Notes: generated by a model from the letters alone, not told the origin. DNA of 33,044 nt from Spirochaetaceae bacterium (GCA_016342385.1 JAEINM010000003.1:1-33044), one strand, 5' to 3'; positions 1-8,466 are shown, numbered from the stretch's first letter. Numbers and translations are program-made.

Positions 1-2
1 AG

Positions 3-1121
3 ATGTTTTCCCTGAGGATTATTGTCCGGGATAATCATGGGAAAACACTCTACAATAGTTTCACAGATCTGGTTCAAAGAGACGATTCGCCATTAATCGA
101 AGGTGATTCAGTACGAATTGTAGACTATGATACATTTGAGATTACCGGGACAATTACTGTTTATATCAACCAGGATTTTCTCGAAAGGGAAACGGGAGAA
201 TATATCCTGGGGATTCTAAAGCCGAGAATTATTCAGGGTTTCCTTACCATAGTCATTGCTCTGGTAGCCGCCGCTTTGTTGTCCCGTCGCATTACATCAC
301 CTATCAAAGCACTCACAAGAGCTACACGAGGTATTTCACAACGAGGAAAAACTCAGCTGTTACCAGTCAACTCTGCCGATGAACTGGGACAGATGAGTCA
401 GTCTTTTAATCAGATGATTACCTCTCTCCAGAAACAGAGGGAATTGCGGAAGCGCTTAATAAGCGATGTCTCTCATGAAATCAATAATCCCTTAAACGTC
501 ATTCGCCTGGAGGCGAAAGGGCTACAGGATGAAATCATAACATCTGATGAAGCTTCAGCCCGAATCATTGATGAAGTTGATACTCTGAGTAATCTCATTC
601 ATGATCTGGACTGGCTTGCAGAAACTGATTCCGGTGAATTTAAATTGAAGAAAGACTATTATCCCATTGGGAAAATCATACAAACTGAAGTAGACCGTTG
701 GCAGCTCAATGCGCAAATAGCAGAGCTGAGGCTTGAATTGACTCCTCTGCCTCGGGATTTACCGATTTTATACATTGATGCTATGCGTATCAGTCAGGTT
801 CTGGGAAATCTTTTAGAAAACGGATTAAAATATAGCAAGGCCCATGGTTCTGTGACTGTCTCCTGCGAAGTGGAAAATCAAAAAGTTGTCATTTCCATAG
901 CCGATACCGGTCCGGGAATTCCCGCAGTAGATCTTCCCTATGTCTTTGAACGGTTTTACCGGGTAGATCAGTCCCGTGTCCGGAGTAAAGGGGGGCGGGG
1001 TCTGGGATTATCCATAGTGAAACAGATAGTGGAAATGCATAATGGTTGTGTCTGGGCTGAAAGTCGAAAAGGTGAAGGGAGCTGTTTCTATTTCAGTCTC
1101 CCTGCGCCCCAGCAAAGTTAA
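3..1121 (+). CDS. HAMP-domain sensor histidine kinase, 5' end outside window
   Basis: This is an inner-membrane two-component sensor kinase. The visible 372 residues hold the end of an extracytoplasmic sensing region (about 1-78), one membrane segment (about 79-94), a HAMP linker (about 95-145), a dimerisation/phospho-acceptor helix with His158 in SHEINNPL, and a full HATPase domain. That domain has an N-box (LGNLLENGLKYS), a G1 box (ADTGPGIP), FERFYR and a GRGLGLSIV G2 box. Such kinases normally have an earlier transmembrane helix before the sensor region, so the ATG at base 3 is probably internal and the gene continues upstream of the window. The H-box reads HEINNPL instead of the usual HELRTPL. 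Its response regulator is not in the window and would be expected just upstream. The family call is firm; the stimulus is unknown. Confidence 0.9.
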   Translation: MFSLRIIVRDNHGKTLYNSFTDLVQRDDSPLIEGDSVRIVDYDTFEITGTITVYINQDFLERETGEYILGILKPRIIQGFLTIVIALVAAALLSRRITSPIKALTRATRGISQRGKTQLLPVNSADELGQMSQSFNQMITSLQKQRELRKRLISDVSHEINNPLNVIRLEAKGLQDEIITSDEASARIIDEVDTLSNLIHDLDWLAETDSGEFKLKKDYYPIGKIIQTEVDRWQLNAQIAELRLELTPLPRDLPILYIDAMRISQVLGNLLENGLKYSKAHGSVTVSCEVENQKVVISIADTGPGIPAVDLPYVFERFYRVDQSRVRSKGGRGLGLSIVKQIVEMHNGCVWAESRKGEGSCFYFSLPAPQQS

Positions 1122-1160
1122 ATCCCGTCATCAGGATTTCATGAGTCTCGATTCTCAGGG

Positions 1161-1189
1161 TTGCCATCTGCGGTTTATCTTTGTATGAT
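1161..1189 (+). promoter_or_regulatory. Sigma70-like promoter of the def-fmt-PASTA operon
   Basis: TTGCCA (1161-1166), a 17-base spacer and TATGAT (1184-1189) each match the consensus at five of six positions. Transcription would start near 1196 and leave a leader of about 38 bases before the def ATG. A purine-rich AGAGAGGA stretch at 1216-1223 could serve as the ribosome-binding site. Confidence 0.6.
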
Positions 1190-1233
1190 ATATCTGACTG
1201 TCCATTTTTTAGATTAGAGAGGATTAGAAATAC

Positions 1234-1731
1234 ATGGATATATATAATGCCGGTATAGAAGAAGAACTGGCGGTACTGAGAAAAACAGCTGTTCCTGTAG
1301 AGGAATTTAACGATGAGCTTAAGAGCTTTATCGATATAATGATTGAATCAATGAAGGAAAATAAAGGGATTGGTCTGGCGGCTCCCCAGGTGGGAGATAT
1401 GAGAAGAATTTTTGTCTGTTCTATCGATGACAGGGAGCCCCTGGTTTTTATCAATCCTGAAATCATAGAAACGTCTATGGAGACTTCAGTCTATGAAGAA
1501 GGCTGTCTCAGCCTACCGGGAATCTATGCCGATGTGGAAAGACCAGAGAGAATAAAAGTCCAGGCCTGGAACCGAAAGGGAAGACCTTTTAAAGTTGAGG
1601 CCGATGGGCTTATGTCCACCTGCATTCAGCATGAAATTGATCATCTCAATGGAGTTCTTTTTGTTGATTATCTTCCGGAAAAGAAGAAGTTGAAATTCCT
1701 TAAAAAACTGGAAAAGGCCAACAGTAAATAA
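1234..1731 (+). CDS. def: Peptide deformylase
   Basis: This enzyme removes the N-formyl group from nascent proteins in the cytoplasm, using a metal ion. At 165 residues it has normal length and all three family motifs in order: GIGLAAPQVG, EGCLSLPG (whose Cys binds the metal) and QHEIDHLNG (HExxH supplies two His ligands and the catalytic Glu). It is first in an operon with fmt, the enzyme that adds the formyl group. The last base of its TAA stop is the first base of the fmt ATG, so translation is probably coupled. A good promoter lies about 45 bases upstream. Nothing is unusual apart from an Asp/Glu/Lys-rich C-terminal tail. Confidence 0.97.
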   Translation: MDIYNAGIEEELAVLRKTAVPVEEFNDELKSFIDIMIESMKENKGIGLAAPQVGDMRRIFVCSIDDREPLVFINPEIIETSMETSVYEEGCLSLPGIYADVERPERIKVQAWNRKGRPFKVEADGLMSTCIQHEIDHLNGVLFVDYLPEKKKLKFLKKLEKANSK

Positions 1732-2681
1732 TGAGAATAATCTTTGCCGGTACACCGGAAATTGCTGTTCCTTCTCTTATTGCCTTAAGTGAAAAATTTA
1801 CTATATGCGCTGTCCTGACAAATCCCGACAGAGCTACGGGAAGGGGACGAAAAATTGTCTCTTCACCTGTAAAGGAAGCAGCTGAGCGATTGGGGTTGAA
1901 AGTCCTGCAGCCTGAGAAATTCGATGAGACGTTTTTTGAGGAGGTTCGTAGTCTGAATGCCGACCTCCTGGCTGTCATTGCCTTCGGCAGAATCTTCAGG
2001 AAAAGCTTTCTCGATCTTTTTCCCATGGGGGGAATTAATCTTCACCCGTCTCTTCTTCCCCGGTACAGGGGACCTTCTCCCATTACAGAGGCCATAAAAA
2101 ACGGTGATACCAGGACCGGGATCTCCGTTCAGAAACTAGCTCTGAAAATGGATAGCGGCGATATTCTGCTTCAGCCCGAACTGGTACTTGATGGCAGAGA
2201 AACCACAGGTTCCCTCACAGAGAAAGTCGCTCTTCTGGGTGCCCCTCTTATGGTGGAAGCGGTTGAAATCCTCGGAAATGACATTCAGGCCGGTACTCCT
2301 CAGGATGAATCCAAAGCGACATTCTGTAAACTTATTCAGAAAGGTGATGGCCTGATAGACTGGAATAAAACATCTGAGGTCATAGATCGGGAGATCCGCG
2401 CCTTTTCTCCCTGGCCAGGCTCATTTACCTATTTCGGGGATAAAAAACTGAACATTATCGAGGCTGAATTATACGATGAAGAGATTGAAAATGTCTGTTC
2501 AGGAACGGTACTGGCTCTTGATAAACAAGCGGGAATAATTATAAAAACCGGAGATTCAGCCATAGCAGTAAAAAGACTTCAGCTGCAATCAAAAAAACCT
2601 ATGGATTTCAAATCCTTTATTAACGGCAACCGTGATTTTGTCGGATCAACACTTAGAATTGAATCAGGAGATAATACATGA
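1731..2681 (+). CDS. fmt: Methionyl-tRNA formyltransferase
   Basis: The enzyme transfers a formyl group from 10-formyltetrahydrofolate to initiator Met-tRNA. The 316-residue protein has the usual two-domain length. The N-terminal Rossmann-like domain begins MRIIFAGTPEIAVPSL. The catalytic segment GGINLHPSLLPRYRGPSPI supplies the Asn and His, and KMDSGDIL supplies the catalytic Asp. The C-terminal region from about residue 205 (IDWNKTSEVIDREIRAFSPWPGS) is the tRNA-binding OB-fold domain. It overlaps def by one base and the following PASTA gene by four bases (ATGA), so all three are almost certainly one transcript with coupled translation. Confidence 0.97.
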   Translation: MRIIFAGTPEIAVPSLIALSEKFTICAVLTNPDRATGRGRKIVSSPVKEAAERLGLKVLQPEKFDETFFEEVRSLNADLLAVIAFGRIFRKSFLDLFPMGGINLHPSLLPRYRGPSPITEAIKNGDTRTGISVQKLALKMDSGDILLQPELVLDGRETTGSLTEKVALLGAPLMVEAVEILGNDIQAGTPQDESKATFCKLIQKGDGLIDWNKTSEVIDREIRAFSPWPGSFTYFGDKKLNIIEAELYDEEIENVCSGTVLALDKQAGIIIKTGDSAIAVKRLQLQSKKPMDFKSFINGNRDFVGSTLRIESGDNT

Positions 2682-3748
2682 ACATAAAATCATTATTCAG
2701 CAGAAAGGAAGATGATAATAACAATGATAAAGAACGGGAAAAGGATTCCCTCAATGTAAAATCCGATAATATCACAGAACAGGAGACAACTTTTTTTAAA
2801 TATGCCCTTTATGTGATTATTGCTGTTTTTGTCATTATGTTCTTTTCTTTTTCTGTTACATTTTTCCTGTCTCTGAGAGGGGCAGAAAAGACAATGGTAC
2901 CCGATCTGGAAGGGATGGAACTTGTGGAGGCACTAATTGATCTGCAGGTTAAGGAACTTTATCCCAGGGTTCAGGTGCGTTATTCCGAAGATCCTATGAC
3001 AAAAGGTACTATTATTAAGCAGGATCCTCCAGCCGGATCTATTGTTAAGGCGGGGAAAAGGGTCACTATTACTATCAGTAAAGGAGCTGTTGTCGATAAA
3101 GTGGGTGATTATATCGGTCAGGATCTCAATGATGTGAAAATGAATTTTATGATTCAATTTACTACCTATAAACCGAATATGAAAATCAAAGAACCAGTTA
3201 TTTATGAATATGATTCTACACCTCCCGGTACAATTATTGCTCAGAAACCTGATCCCGGTACATCCATTTCGGGCTTAACCGAGGTTGAATTCATTGTGAG
3301 CCGCGGAGAAACCGGAGAAGAGATGATTGTGGGAGATTACCTCACCTTAGCTTATGGAGAAGTCATCAAACGACTGACCAGAGCCAATATTCCCTTCCTT
3401 TTCACGATTGATGAAGAATCGGAGGGCAACGGAACTATTATTGAGCAGGATCCGATTCCCGGTGAGTCTATTGAAACCGGTTCCCTGCTGAACTTTACCA
3501 TTGCTCCTCCTGAAGAGACTGCAGATGACATGGTTTTTAACCTGTTTGAATATTCAATCCCTGAATATCCTGTTTACGTGGATATGAAATTTGAATCTGT
3601 TTCTCCTTCAAGAGAGAGAAAAACCATATTCGAAACGAAGCATCCCGGAGGGAAAATCTCCATACCTTATAAAGTTCCCGTTGATACAGAGCTGATCCTG
3701 TCAATTCTTGATAAAGAAGTTATACGCTATAAAGTCACAGCCGAGTAG
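2678..3748 (+). CDS. Single-pass membrane protein with three PASTA domains, no kinase
   Basis: This 356-residue protein has a highly charged, Asn/Asp/Lys-rich cytoplasmic N-terminus (1-38), one transmembrane helix (about 41-66) and an extracytoplasmic part with three PASTA units (about 72-137, 142-212 and 215-280). PASTA units here are marked by repeated GTIIKQDPPAGS-type turns and VTI.ISKG strands. A non-PASTA C-terminal domain of about 75 residues follows. In other bacteria PASTA domains bind peptidoglycan or muropeptides and sit on Ser/Thr kinases or penicillin-binding proteins. Here there is no kinase or transpeptidase domain, so it may be a wall-binding sensor or anchor. Its start overlaps the end of fmt by four bases. 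A GC-rich hairpin follows the stop. The domain call is firm; the function is unknown. Confidence 0.88.
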   Translation: MNIKSLFSRKEDDNNNDKEREKDSLNVKSDNITEQETTFFKYALYVIIAVFVIMFFSFSVTFFLSLRGAEKTMVPDLEGMELVEALIDLQVKELYPRVQVRYSEDPMTKGTIIKQDPPAGSIVKAGKRVTITISKGAVVDKVGDYIGQDLNDVKMNFMIQFTTYKPNMKIKEPVIYEYDSTPPGTIIAQKPDPGTSISGLTEVEFIVSRGETGEEMIVGDYLTLAYGEVIKRLTRANIPFLFTIDEESEGNGTIIEQDPIPGESIETGSLLNFTIAPPEETADDMVFNLFEYSIPEYPVYVDMKFESVSPSRERKTIFETKHPGGKISIPYKVPVDTELILSILDKEVIRYKVTAE

Positions 3749-3757
3749 CCATTCTGC

Positions 3758-3781
3758 CGGGGCGGGGATTAACCCGCCCCG
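3758..3781 (+). terminator. GC-rich hairpin after the def-fmt-PASTA operon
   Basis: A perfect 9-base-pair stem (CGGGGCGGG pairing with CCCGCCCCG) has a 6-base loop and begins ten bases after the PASTA stop. Only a broken T-run (TATTAAATTT) follows, so it is a plausible but imperfect intrinsic terminator. Confidence 0.65.
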
Positions 3782-3789
3782 TATTAAAT

Positions 3790-3818
3790 TTGACGGACAT
3801 TTCTTTCTGATTAATACT
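3790..3818 (+). promoter_or_regulatory. Possible promoter of the CheA-like kinase gene
   Basis: TTGACG (3790-3795) matches the -35 consensus at five of six positions. AATACT (3813-3818), 17 bases on, is a weaker -10 box. The predicted start is about 30 bases before the AAGGAGG ribosome-binding site at 3841-3847. The preceding operon ends in a hairpin, so a separate promoter is expected here. Confidence 0.45.
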
Positions 3819-3853
3819 TTAAATAGAAAGTTCTTATCTGAAGGAGGTTAAAA

Positions 3854-5590
3854 TTGTTTCTGAAATCAGTTCAGATAAAAATTTCTGCAGTGGTCCTTGT
3901 CTTACTATTGTTAAATACTGCCGCTACAGTCCTGATCATGGCAATAATCAACTCTCCAGTTCTGAAGGTTATTTTTCTCCTCTCGGCTTTACTATTACTG
4001 TTGTTTGTTATTTTCGTCGTACTCCGCCTTGTAGTTCTCAATAAAATATATCAGCTGGAAAGAGAGGTCGATATTGTCGCCGGTGGAACTTTGGATCATA
4101 CCTTTTACTTTAAATCAGATGATGAGTTTGAAGATTTAGCCGATCGTCTCAATAATATGTTTTCTACAATTAAAAAGCGAAATATCGATGAGAGAGCCGC
4201 TCTCATCGATGAAATAACAGCTCTTGAAAATGAGAAATATCTTCTCAATGTTAATGACGGGCTATTGTTTATCGATTACGGTCAGATCATCTCCGATTAT
4301 TATTCCCAATCTCTTGTAGAAATTTTTGACAGAGATGAGATTGGAGGTCAGCACCTCTCGGACTTTCTTTTCCCTTTGAAAGAGGAACAAAGAGAGAAAA
4401 GGAAGACTCTTGAAAAATTCATTATTGGTCTGTTTAATAATCCCGATCTTTTTGATTCCATTGATAAGGGGAATAATCCTCTCCACAATATCTGGATTTC
4501 CCGGAATGATGGCAGACGGATCCTTATCGACGGAACTTATCACAAAGTGGAGGATAAAGGTGAACTCGTCCAGATTATGATAATTTTTAAAGAAAGAACT
4601 GAGGAGGGACTGCTGGAGAAAAAACTGGATGAAAAGGATATGAGGTCCAGCTTTGAACTGGAGAGTATCATTTCCATTCTTCGTGCCGGTCCCGGTCCAT
4701 TCCTTCAGTTTATACAGGAAAGTGATGGTCTTCTGGGGCAGTTCCGCTCCAATATCCTTGATATTCACAGTAAAGATGTTATAGAACACTCCTTTCGGGT
4801 TATAAATTCCATGAAGTGTTCCGCTTCATATTTTGATTTTAAATCAGTGGAAAAACTTTGTCACAATCTTGAGGACATTCTCTCTGAATTCAGGAAGGGA
4901 GATTTTGAGAGAAAAGAAGCTCTGGATATTATCATAGATGATATATACATCCAGTTTGAACATATTAATCATTTAATAAACCGCTTTGGAGAATTCCTTT
5001 CTTCGGAAGAGGGTAAAATTTATGATACCCATAAAAATGAGCAGGACCATTTTTTTGATTCTCTTAAAATTATGATGACCCGGAATGCCGATTATCTCAA
5101 CAAGGAGATCGAATTTTCCTTTCACAGTGATTTTGAAAATTTCCCATTAATTAATGAGATAAAAAATCCTGTCATTCATCTCTTGCGAAATGCTGTTGAT
5201 TTTGGAATAGAGCTTCCTTCTGAAAGGAGAAATGCCGGTAAGGGTGAGAAAGGGAAAATCGATATCTCAATAAGCGAAACCAAAGAAAGGGGCGCAAGAA
5301 TCACCATAGAGGACGATGGCCGGGGCATTGATTTTGAGAAACTCAGAGAAATTGCTATTTTAAAGGGTTTTATCAAGAAAGAGGAAAATCCCGGTCAGGG
5401 AAATCTGATCAGAACTCTTTTTAAAAGCGGATTTTCATCTCGCGATGATATCTCTGGATTATCCGGGCGTGGAGTCGGTCTTGATGCTGTTAAAGAAGAT
5501 ATAAGCAGATTGGGTGGAAAAATCTCTATTAAAACGGACCATCTAAGAGGAAGCCGTTTTACAATTTTACTTCCTCCAGGCCTGTATTAA
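3854..5590 (+). CDS. Membrane HAMP / CheA-type ATPase signalling protein with altered Hpt
   Basis: The 578-residue protein starts at TTG, chosen because AAGGAGG lies six bases upstream. Two membrane helices (about 8-30 and 36-62) lead into a HAMP-like region (63-115), then a PAS-like segment (about 130-250). A helical segment (about 300-345) resembles an Hpt domain. The C-terminal domain (about 440-578) is clearly CheA-like, with HLLRNAVDFGIELPSER, EDDGRGID, FKSGFSSRDDISGLSGRGVG and LGGKISI. In the Hpt-like part the motif normally written FR..H(S/T).KG reads FRVINSMKCSA, so the phospho-acceptor His is Asn318. The ATPase may therefore act on another protein or serve as a regulator. Its last eight codons overlap the convergent gene on the other strand by 24 bases. 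Partner proteins are not in the window. Confidence 0.82.
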   Translation: MFLKSVQIKISAVVLVLLLLNTAATVLIMAIINSPVLKVIFLLSALLLLLFVIFVVLRLVVLNKIYQLEREVDIVAGGTLDHTFYFKSDDEFEDLADRLNNMFSTIKKRNIDERAALIDEITALENEKYLLNVNDGLLFIDYGQIISDYYSQSLVEIFDRDEIGGQHLSDFLFPLKEEQREKRKTLEKFIIGLFNNPDLFDSIDKGNNPLHNIWISRNDGRRILIDGTYHKVEDKGELVQIMIIFKERTEEGLLEKKLDEKDMRSSFELESIISILRAGPGPFLQFIQESDGLLGQFRSNILDIHSKDVIEHSFRVINSMKCSASYFDFKSVEKLCHNLEDILSEFRKGDFERKEALDIIIDDIYIQFEHINHLINRFGEFLSSEEGKIYDTHKNEQDHFFDSLKIMMTRNADYLNKEIEFSFHSDFENFPLINEIKNPVIHLLRNAVDFGIELPSERRNAGKGEKGKIDISISETKERGARITIEDDGRGIDFEKLREIAILKGFIKKEENPGQGNLIRTLFKSGFSSRDDISGLSGRGVGLDAVKEDISRLGGKISIKTDHLRGSRFTILLPPGLY

Positions 5591-6361
5591 GTCATCTCTG
5601 TAGGTTTGCCAGAACTCCAATAGAAGTTGTTGAATATTAGAGAAAAACAGCCTCTCCATAGCAACGCCTTCACAGGTAATGAACCGATAATGCCAGCATT
5701 CCCATTTATAGCCTGTAATCTGCTCATAATCCTTAGGATATGAGAGTGAAAATCCGAATGTTCCGGCATTCCCGTAAAGCCATTTACCCTCTTCAGTCAA
5801 AGCGTATTCATCACTAATGGATCCAAAATCGACGGCAGTTCCCAGCTGGTGTTGAGATGTTCCTGGTCTGGCTGAAACCCTATCGGCTTCTTTTTGGCCC
5901 ATTTTTTCGACATAACTCTTATAGATCATTTCCTGATATTCATAGGAGCGATAACCTGAGGCAAAGACAATATCCAATCCAGCTTCTTTTGCTGAATCTG
6001 TGAGATTTTTAAGATGATCAATAATGAGTTTACTTACAGTCCTGTCATTTCTGGTTACAGAAATGCCATAATCATAGGGTTTTACAATTTCTTTTGGTGC
6101 CTGCTCTCTGCTAATCGCATTATTTTTATCGACCAGATAGAAGAGTTCCTCCGGTTGTGAGAGCATTGCATCGGCTAACTCAAGAAATTTCCGGGGATTA
6201 TTGAGAATCCTCTCCTGAATATCACTGTTCGCCCTAGTGATAATTTCTGCTAGCTGGTTCCTTGTCATATTGAATGCGGGATGAATATTCTGCTCCTCAC
6301 TGAAACCATCTGATGGCAAAAAAGATAAAAGTAAAAAGACTCTAATAAAAATTCCTATCAT
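5567..6361 (-). CDS. VanY-type D-alanyl-D-alanine carboxypeptidase, exported
   Basis: This is a zinc peptidase of the M15 family that trims the terminal D-Ala from peptidoglycan precursors in the envelope. It has 264 residues. A short hydrophobic N-terminal segment (about 3-16) looks like a signal peptide or anchor. The catalytic domain shows FASGYRSYEYQ, SARPGTSQHQLGTAVDFGS (zinc ligands His171 and Asp178) and WECWHYRF (Glu221 and His224). About 90 residues before the domain are not recognisable. The start codon has no ribosome-binding site, but a promoter lies so close that the mRNA probably starts at or next to the ATG. It is convergent with the preceding kinase gene (24-base overlap of 3' ends) and divergent from the next gene. 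Confidence 0.93.
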   Translation of the reverse strand: MIGIFIRVFLLLSFLPSDGFSEEQNIHPAFNMTRNQLAEIITRANSDIQERILNNPRKFLELADAMLSQPEELFYLVDKNNAISREQAPKEIVKPYDYGISVTRNDRTVSKLIIDHLKNLTDSAKEAGLDIVFASGYRSYEYQEMIYKSYVEKMGQKEADRVSARPGTSQHQLGTAVDFGSISDEYALTEEGKWLYGNAGTFGFSLSYPKDYEQITGYKWECWHYRFITCEGVAMERLFFSNIQQLLLEFWQTYRDDLIQAWRK

Positions 6362-6367
6362 TAGGAC

Positions 6368-6396
6368 ATAATATACAAAATTATGGAATTGGACAA
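6368..6396 (-). promoter_or_regulatory. Promoter of the VanY gene, implying a leaderless mRNA
   Basis: On the minus strand TTGTCC (plus coordinates 6391-6396), a 17-base spacer and TATTAT (6368-6373) end six bases before the ATG. A transcript starting seven bases after the -10 box would begin at the start codon itself. No Shine-Dalgarno sequence is present. Confidence 0.5.
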
Positions 6397-6438
6397 ATGG
6401 CTCTGTGCATTATTATCAATGAAAGAGAAAGATTCCAC

Positions 6439-6467
6439 TTGACGGGTGGCTATGTTCTAAGGAAAAT
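6439..6467 (+). promoter_or_regulatory. Possible promoter of the Asp-box protein gene
   Basis: TTGACG (6439-6444) is a good -35 box. GAAAAT (6462-6467), 17 bases later, is a weak -10 box and ends eight bases before the ATG at 6476. No clear ribosome-binding site is visible, so this may be another leaderless or very short-leader transcript. Confidence 0.4.
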
Positions 6468-6475
6468 AGCAGAGC

Positions 6476-8365
6476 ATGAAAAATTTAAAGGTTTTTTTAT
6501 TCATTTTAGTTTTTTTATCAGCTCCAGTATTTATGGCAGCTGATTCAAGTATACATGTGAAACCGGAGATAATTGAGGAGGTGGATTTTAACCTCTTATA
6601 CGGAGTCTCTCTTCAGAATGGATTCCAGAAATCTCTCGATGGTGGAAAAAACTGGATTCCTGCCAATAGGGGTCTGCCTATACGAATGGTATATCCATTT
6701 GATAATCAGGGAATAAAAATGCTCACATCAATCACCTATGATGTGAATAATCCTGACAGAATATTACTCTCCTCGCCACGGGAAATATATCTCTCTGAAA
6801 ATGGCGGAGATCACTGGAATAAAGTCGATCTGAAATCTCCCTTTAAATACTCCAATTATATAACTTCTGTGGCATTAAATCCTCATAACAGGAACTCTAT
6901 GATTGTCGGAACTTCTTTCAGCGGTATATATGAAACAGGTGATAGAGGCAACAGCTGGAGGAGAATTTCCGATGCTATTCCCGAATTGTACCGAGGCGCC
7001 GGCTTTTACGAAGAGATAACAGCAATTGCCCTTTCTCCATATGATTCCAATATCCTGTACTATCTTTGCGGCCCGACCGGTGAACTCTATTCCTCCAGTG
7101 AAGATCGTACAACATGGATCAATATTGATCTTCCCTTTGATGAAGAGGAACAGGCTCAATCCATGAGCTTCACCAAATCCGGGATATTAGATGCTCCGGG
7201 TGCACCACCCTTTGTCCTGGAGATTAAAACTGACAAGTCTACATGGGTATACAATCCATTGAGGAACTGGTGGTGGCAGAAGCAGAACAAGTTCATTTCC
7301 GACATACATCTAGATGATGAGAAAAAAGAAAGGCTGAGACTGGCTTCAGATAAATATGGTATCTATATATCTTCATGGCATGCTTCCGGAGAAAGACTCG
7401 ACAATCATCTGCAGTTTGTTCTGGATCATAATCTGAATTCCATTGTTGTCGATATGAAAGATGATGATGGTTATATAACCTACAACAGCACTCTTTCTAT
7501 TGTTCAGAAGACAGGAGCGGTAAAGGCAAGATTTAATGTTGAAGCTCTCCTTGAAAAAGCTCATGAAAAAGGGATTTATGTCATTGCACGCATTCCTGTA
7601 TTCAAAGATTCGGTACTCTATCACTATGAAGAGGGAAAGTACGCCCTGAAAGATAAAAATACTGGTTTATCCTGGGGGAAAAAATTCCCGATTGATGACA
7701 GTGAAACAGGAGTCGTCTCCTGGGAGCAGAGAGAGTTCTGGGTCGATCCATTTGCCGAATTTGTCTGGCAATACAATGTGGCCATTGCTGAAGAACTTCA
7801 GAATCTCGGTGTAGATGAAGTTCAGTTTGACTACATTCGATTTCCCACCGATGGAGATCTGTCCCAAATTGACTATACATTTCAGCGGCCTCAAATGCTG
7901 AGAATAGAAGCTCTCGAATCATTTCTCGTTTTATCCCGGGAAAAGATTGAAATACCTGTCAGCACAGACCTTTATGGCTTTAATTCCTGGTACAGAATGG
8001 GGAACTGGAATGGACAGAATATTGAAATGGTCAGTCATTACGTCGACGTCATCAGCCCAATGTATTATCCATCCCATTTTCCCGGAGAATTCCTGCAGGA
8101 TCTTCCCTATCTCGACAGAGCTGAAGAGATCTATCGTGAAGGTAGTAAACGATCAGCCAGAATTGTAGGGAGCAGAAGTATAATCAGACCCTATATACAG
8201 GCATTTCTTATGGGAAATGAATTGAATATGGAAGATAATGAGTACACCATGTATCTCAACCGGCAGGTCAAAGGGAGCGAAGAATCGGAATCTTCCGGTT
8301 TTTCCCTTTGGAATTCATCTAACCGTTATTATATGGTAAGCGAAAGCTTTAAAGATTTTTTTTAA
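6476..8365 (+). CDS. Exported Asp-box repeat / putative glycoside hydrolase (DUF4015-like)
   Basis: The 629-residue protein has a signal peptide (hydrophobic 6-21, likely cleavage after AADS or nearby). The N-terminal half carries four Asp-box (BNR) motifs typical of sialidase-like beta-propellers: SLDGGKNW (53-60), SENGGDHW (107-114), TGDRGNSW (154-161) and a degenerate SSEDRTTW (207-214). From about residue 293 (YGIYISSW) it becomes a TIM-barrel-like domain resembling the DUF4015 putative glycoside hydrolases, with VVDMKDDDG (about 324-332), GIYVIARIPVF and VDEVQFDYIRFPTDG (about 446-460). In related enzymes acidic residues at such strand ends are catalytic. The substrate is unknown; the VanY neighbour allows a cell-wall role, but that is inference. 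The N-terminal half alone probably makes too few blades for a full propeller. Confidence 0.78.
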   Translation: MKNLKVFLFILVFLSAPVFMAADSSIHVKPEIIEEVDFNLLYGVSLQNGFQKSLDGGKNWIPANRGLPIRMVYPFDNQGIKMLTSITYDVNNPDRILLSSPREIYLSENGGDHWNKVDLKSPFKYSNYITSVALNPHNRNSMIVGTSFSGIYETGDRGNSWRRISDAIPELYRGAGFYEEITAIALSPYDSNILYYLCGPTGELYSSSEDRTTWINIDLPFDEEEQAQSMSFTKSGILDAPGAPPFVLEIKTDKSTWVYNPLRNWWWQKQNKFISDIHLDDEKKERLRLASDKYGIYISSWHASGERLDNHLQFVLDHNLNSIVVDMKDDDGYITYNSTLSIVQKTGAVKARFNVEALLEKAHEKGIYVIARIPVFKDSVLYHYEEGKYALKDKNTGLSWGKKFPIDDSETGVVSWEQREFWVDPFAEFVWQYNVAIAEELQNLGVDEVQFDYIRFPTDGDLSQIDYTFQRPQMLRIEALESFLVLSREKIEIPVSTDLYGFNSWYRMGNWNGQNIEMVSHYVDVISPMYYPSHFPGEFLQDLPYLDRAEEIYREGSKRSARIVGSRSIIRPYIQAFLMGNELNMEDNEYTMYLNRQVKGSEESESSGFSLWNSSNRYYMVSESFKDFF

Positions 8366-8372
8366 AATAGAG

Positions 8373-8466
8373 ACTTCCTGCGTACACTACGCTTATTACA
8401 GTCGAACCCCAAAAATAATCCTGCTGCAACAAGCTTTGCTTTACTTCCTGCGTACACTACGCTTAT
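8373..8466 (+). repeat. 24-base direct repeat, each copy with a small dyad, before the TPR gene
   Basis: An identical 24-base sequence occurs at 8373-8396 and 8443-8466, with 70 bases between equivalent positions. Each copy contains the dyad GCGTA-CAC-TACGC (8380-8392 and 8450-8462). The second dyad lies between the -35 and -10 boxes of the promoter assigned to the TPR gene, a position suited to a repressor operator. The first could be a second operator or a duplicated promoter fragment. Confidence 0.7.

Noticed and set aside
8373..8466. Two identical repeats as a minimal CRISPR array
   Set aside because: There are only two copies, the repeat overlaps a promoter, and there are no cas genes in the window.
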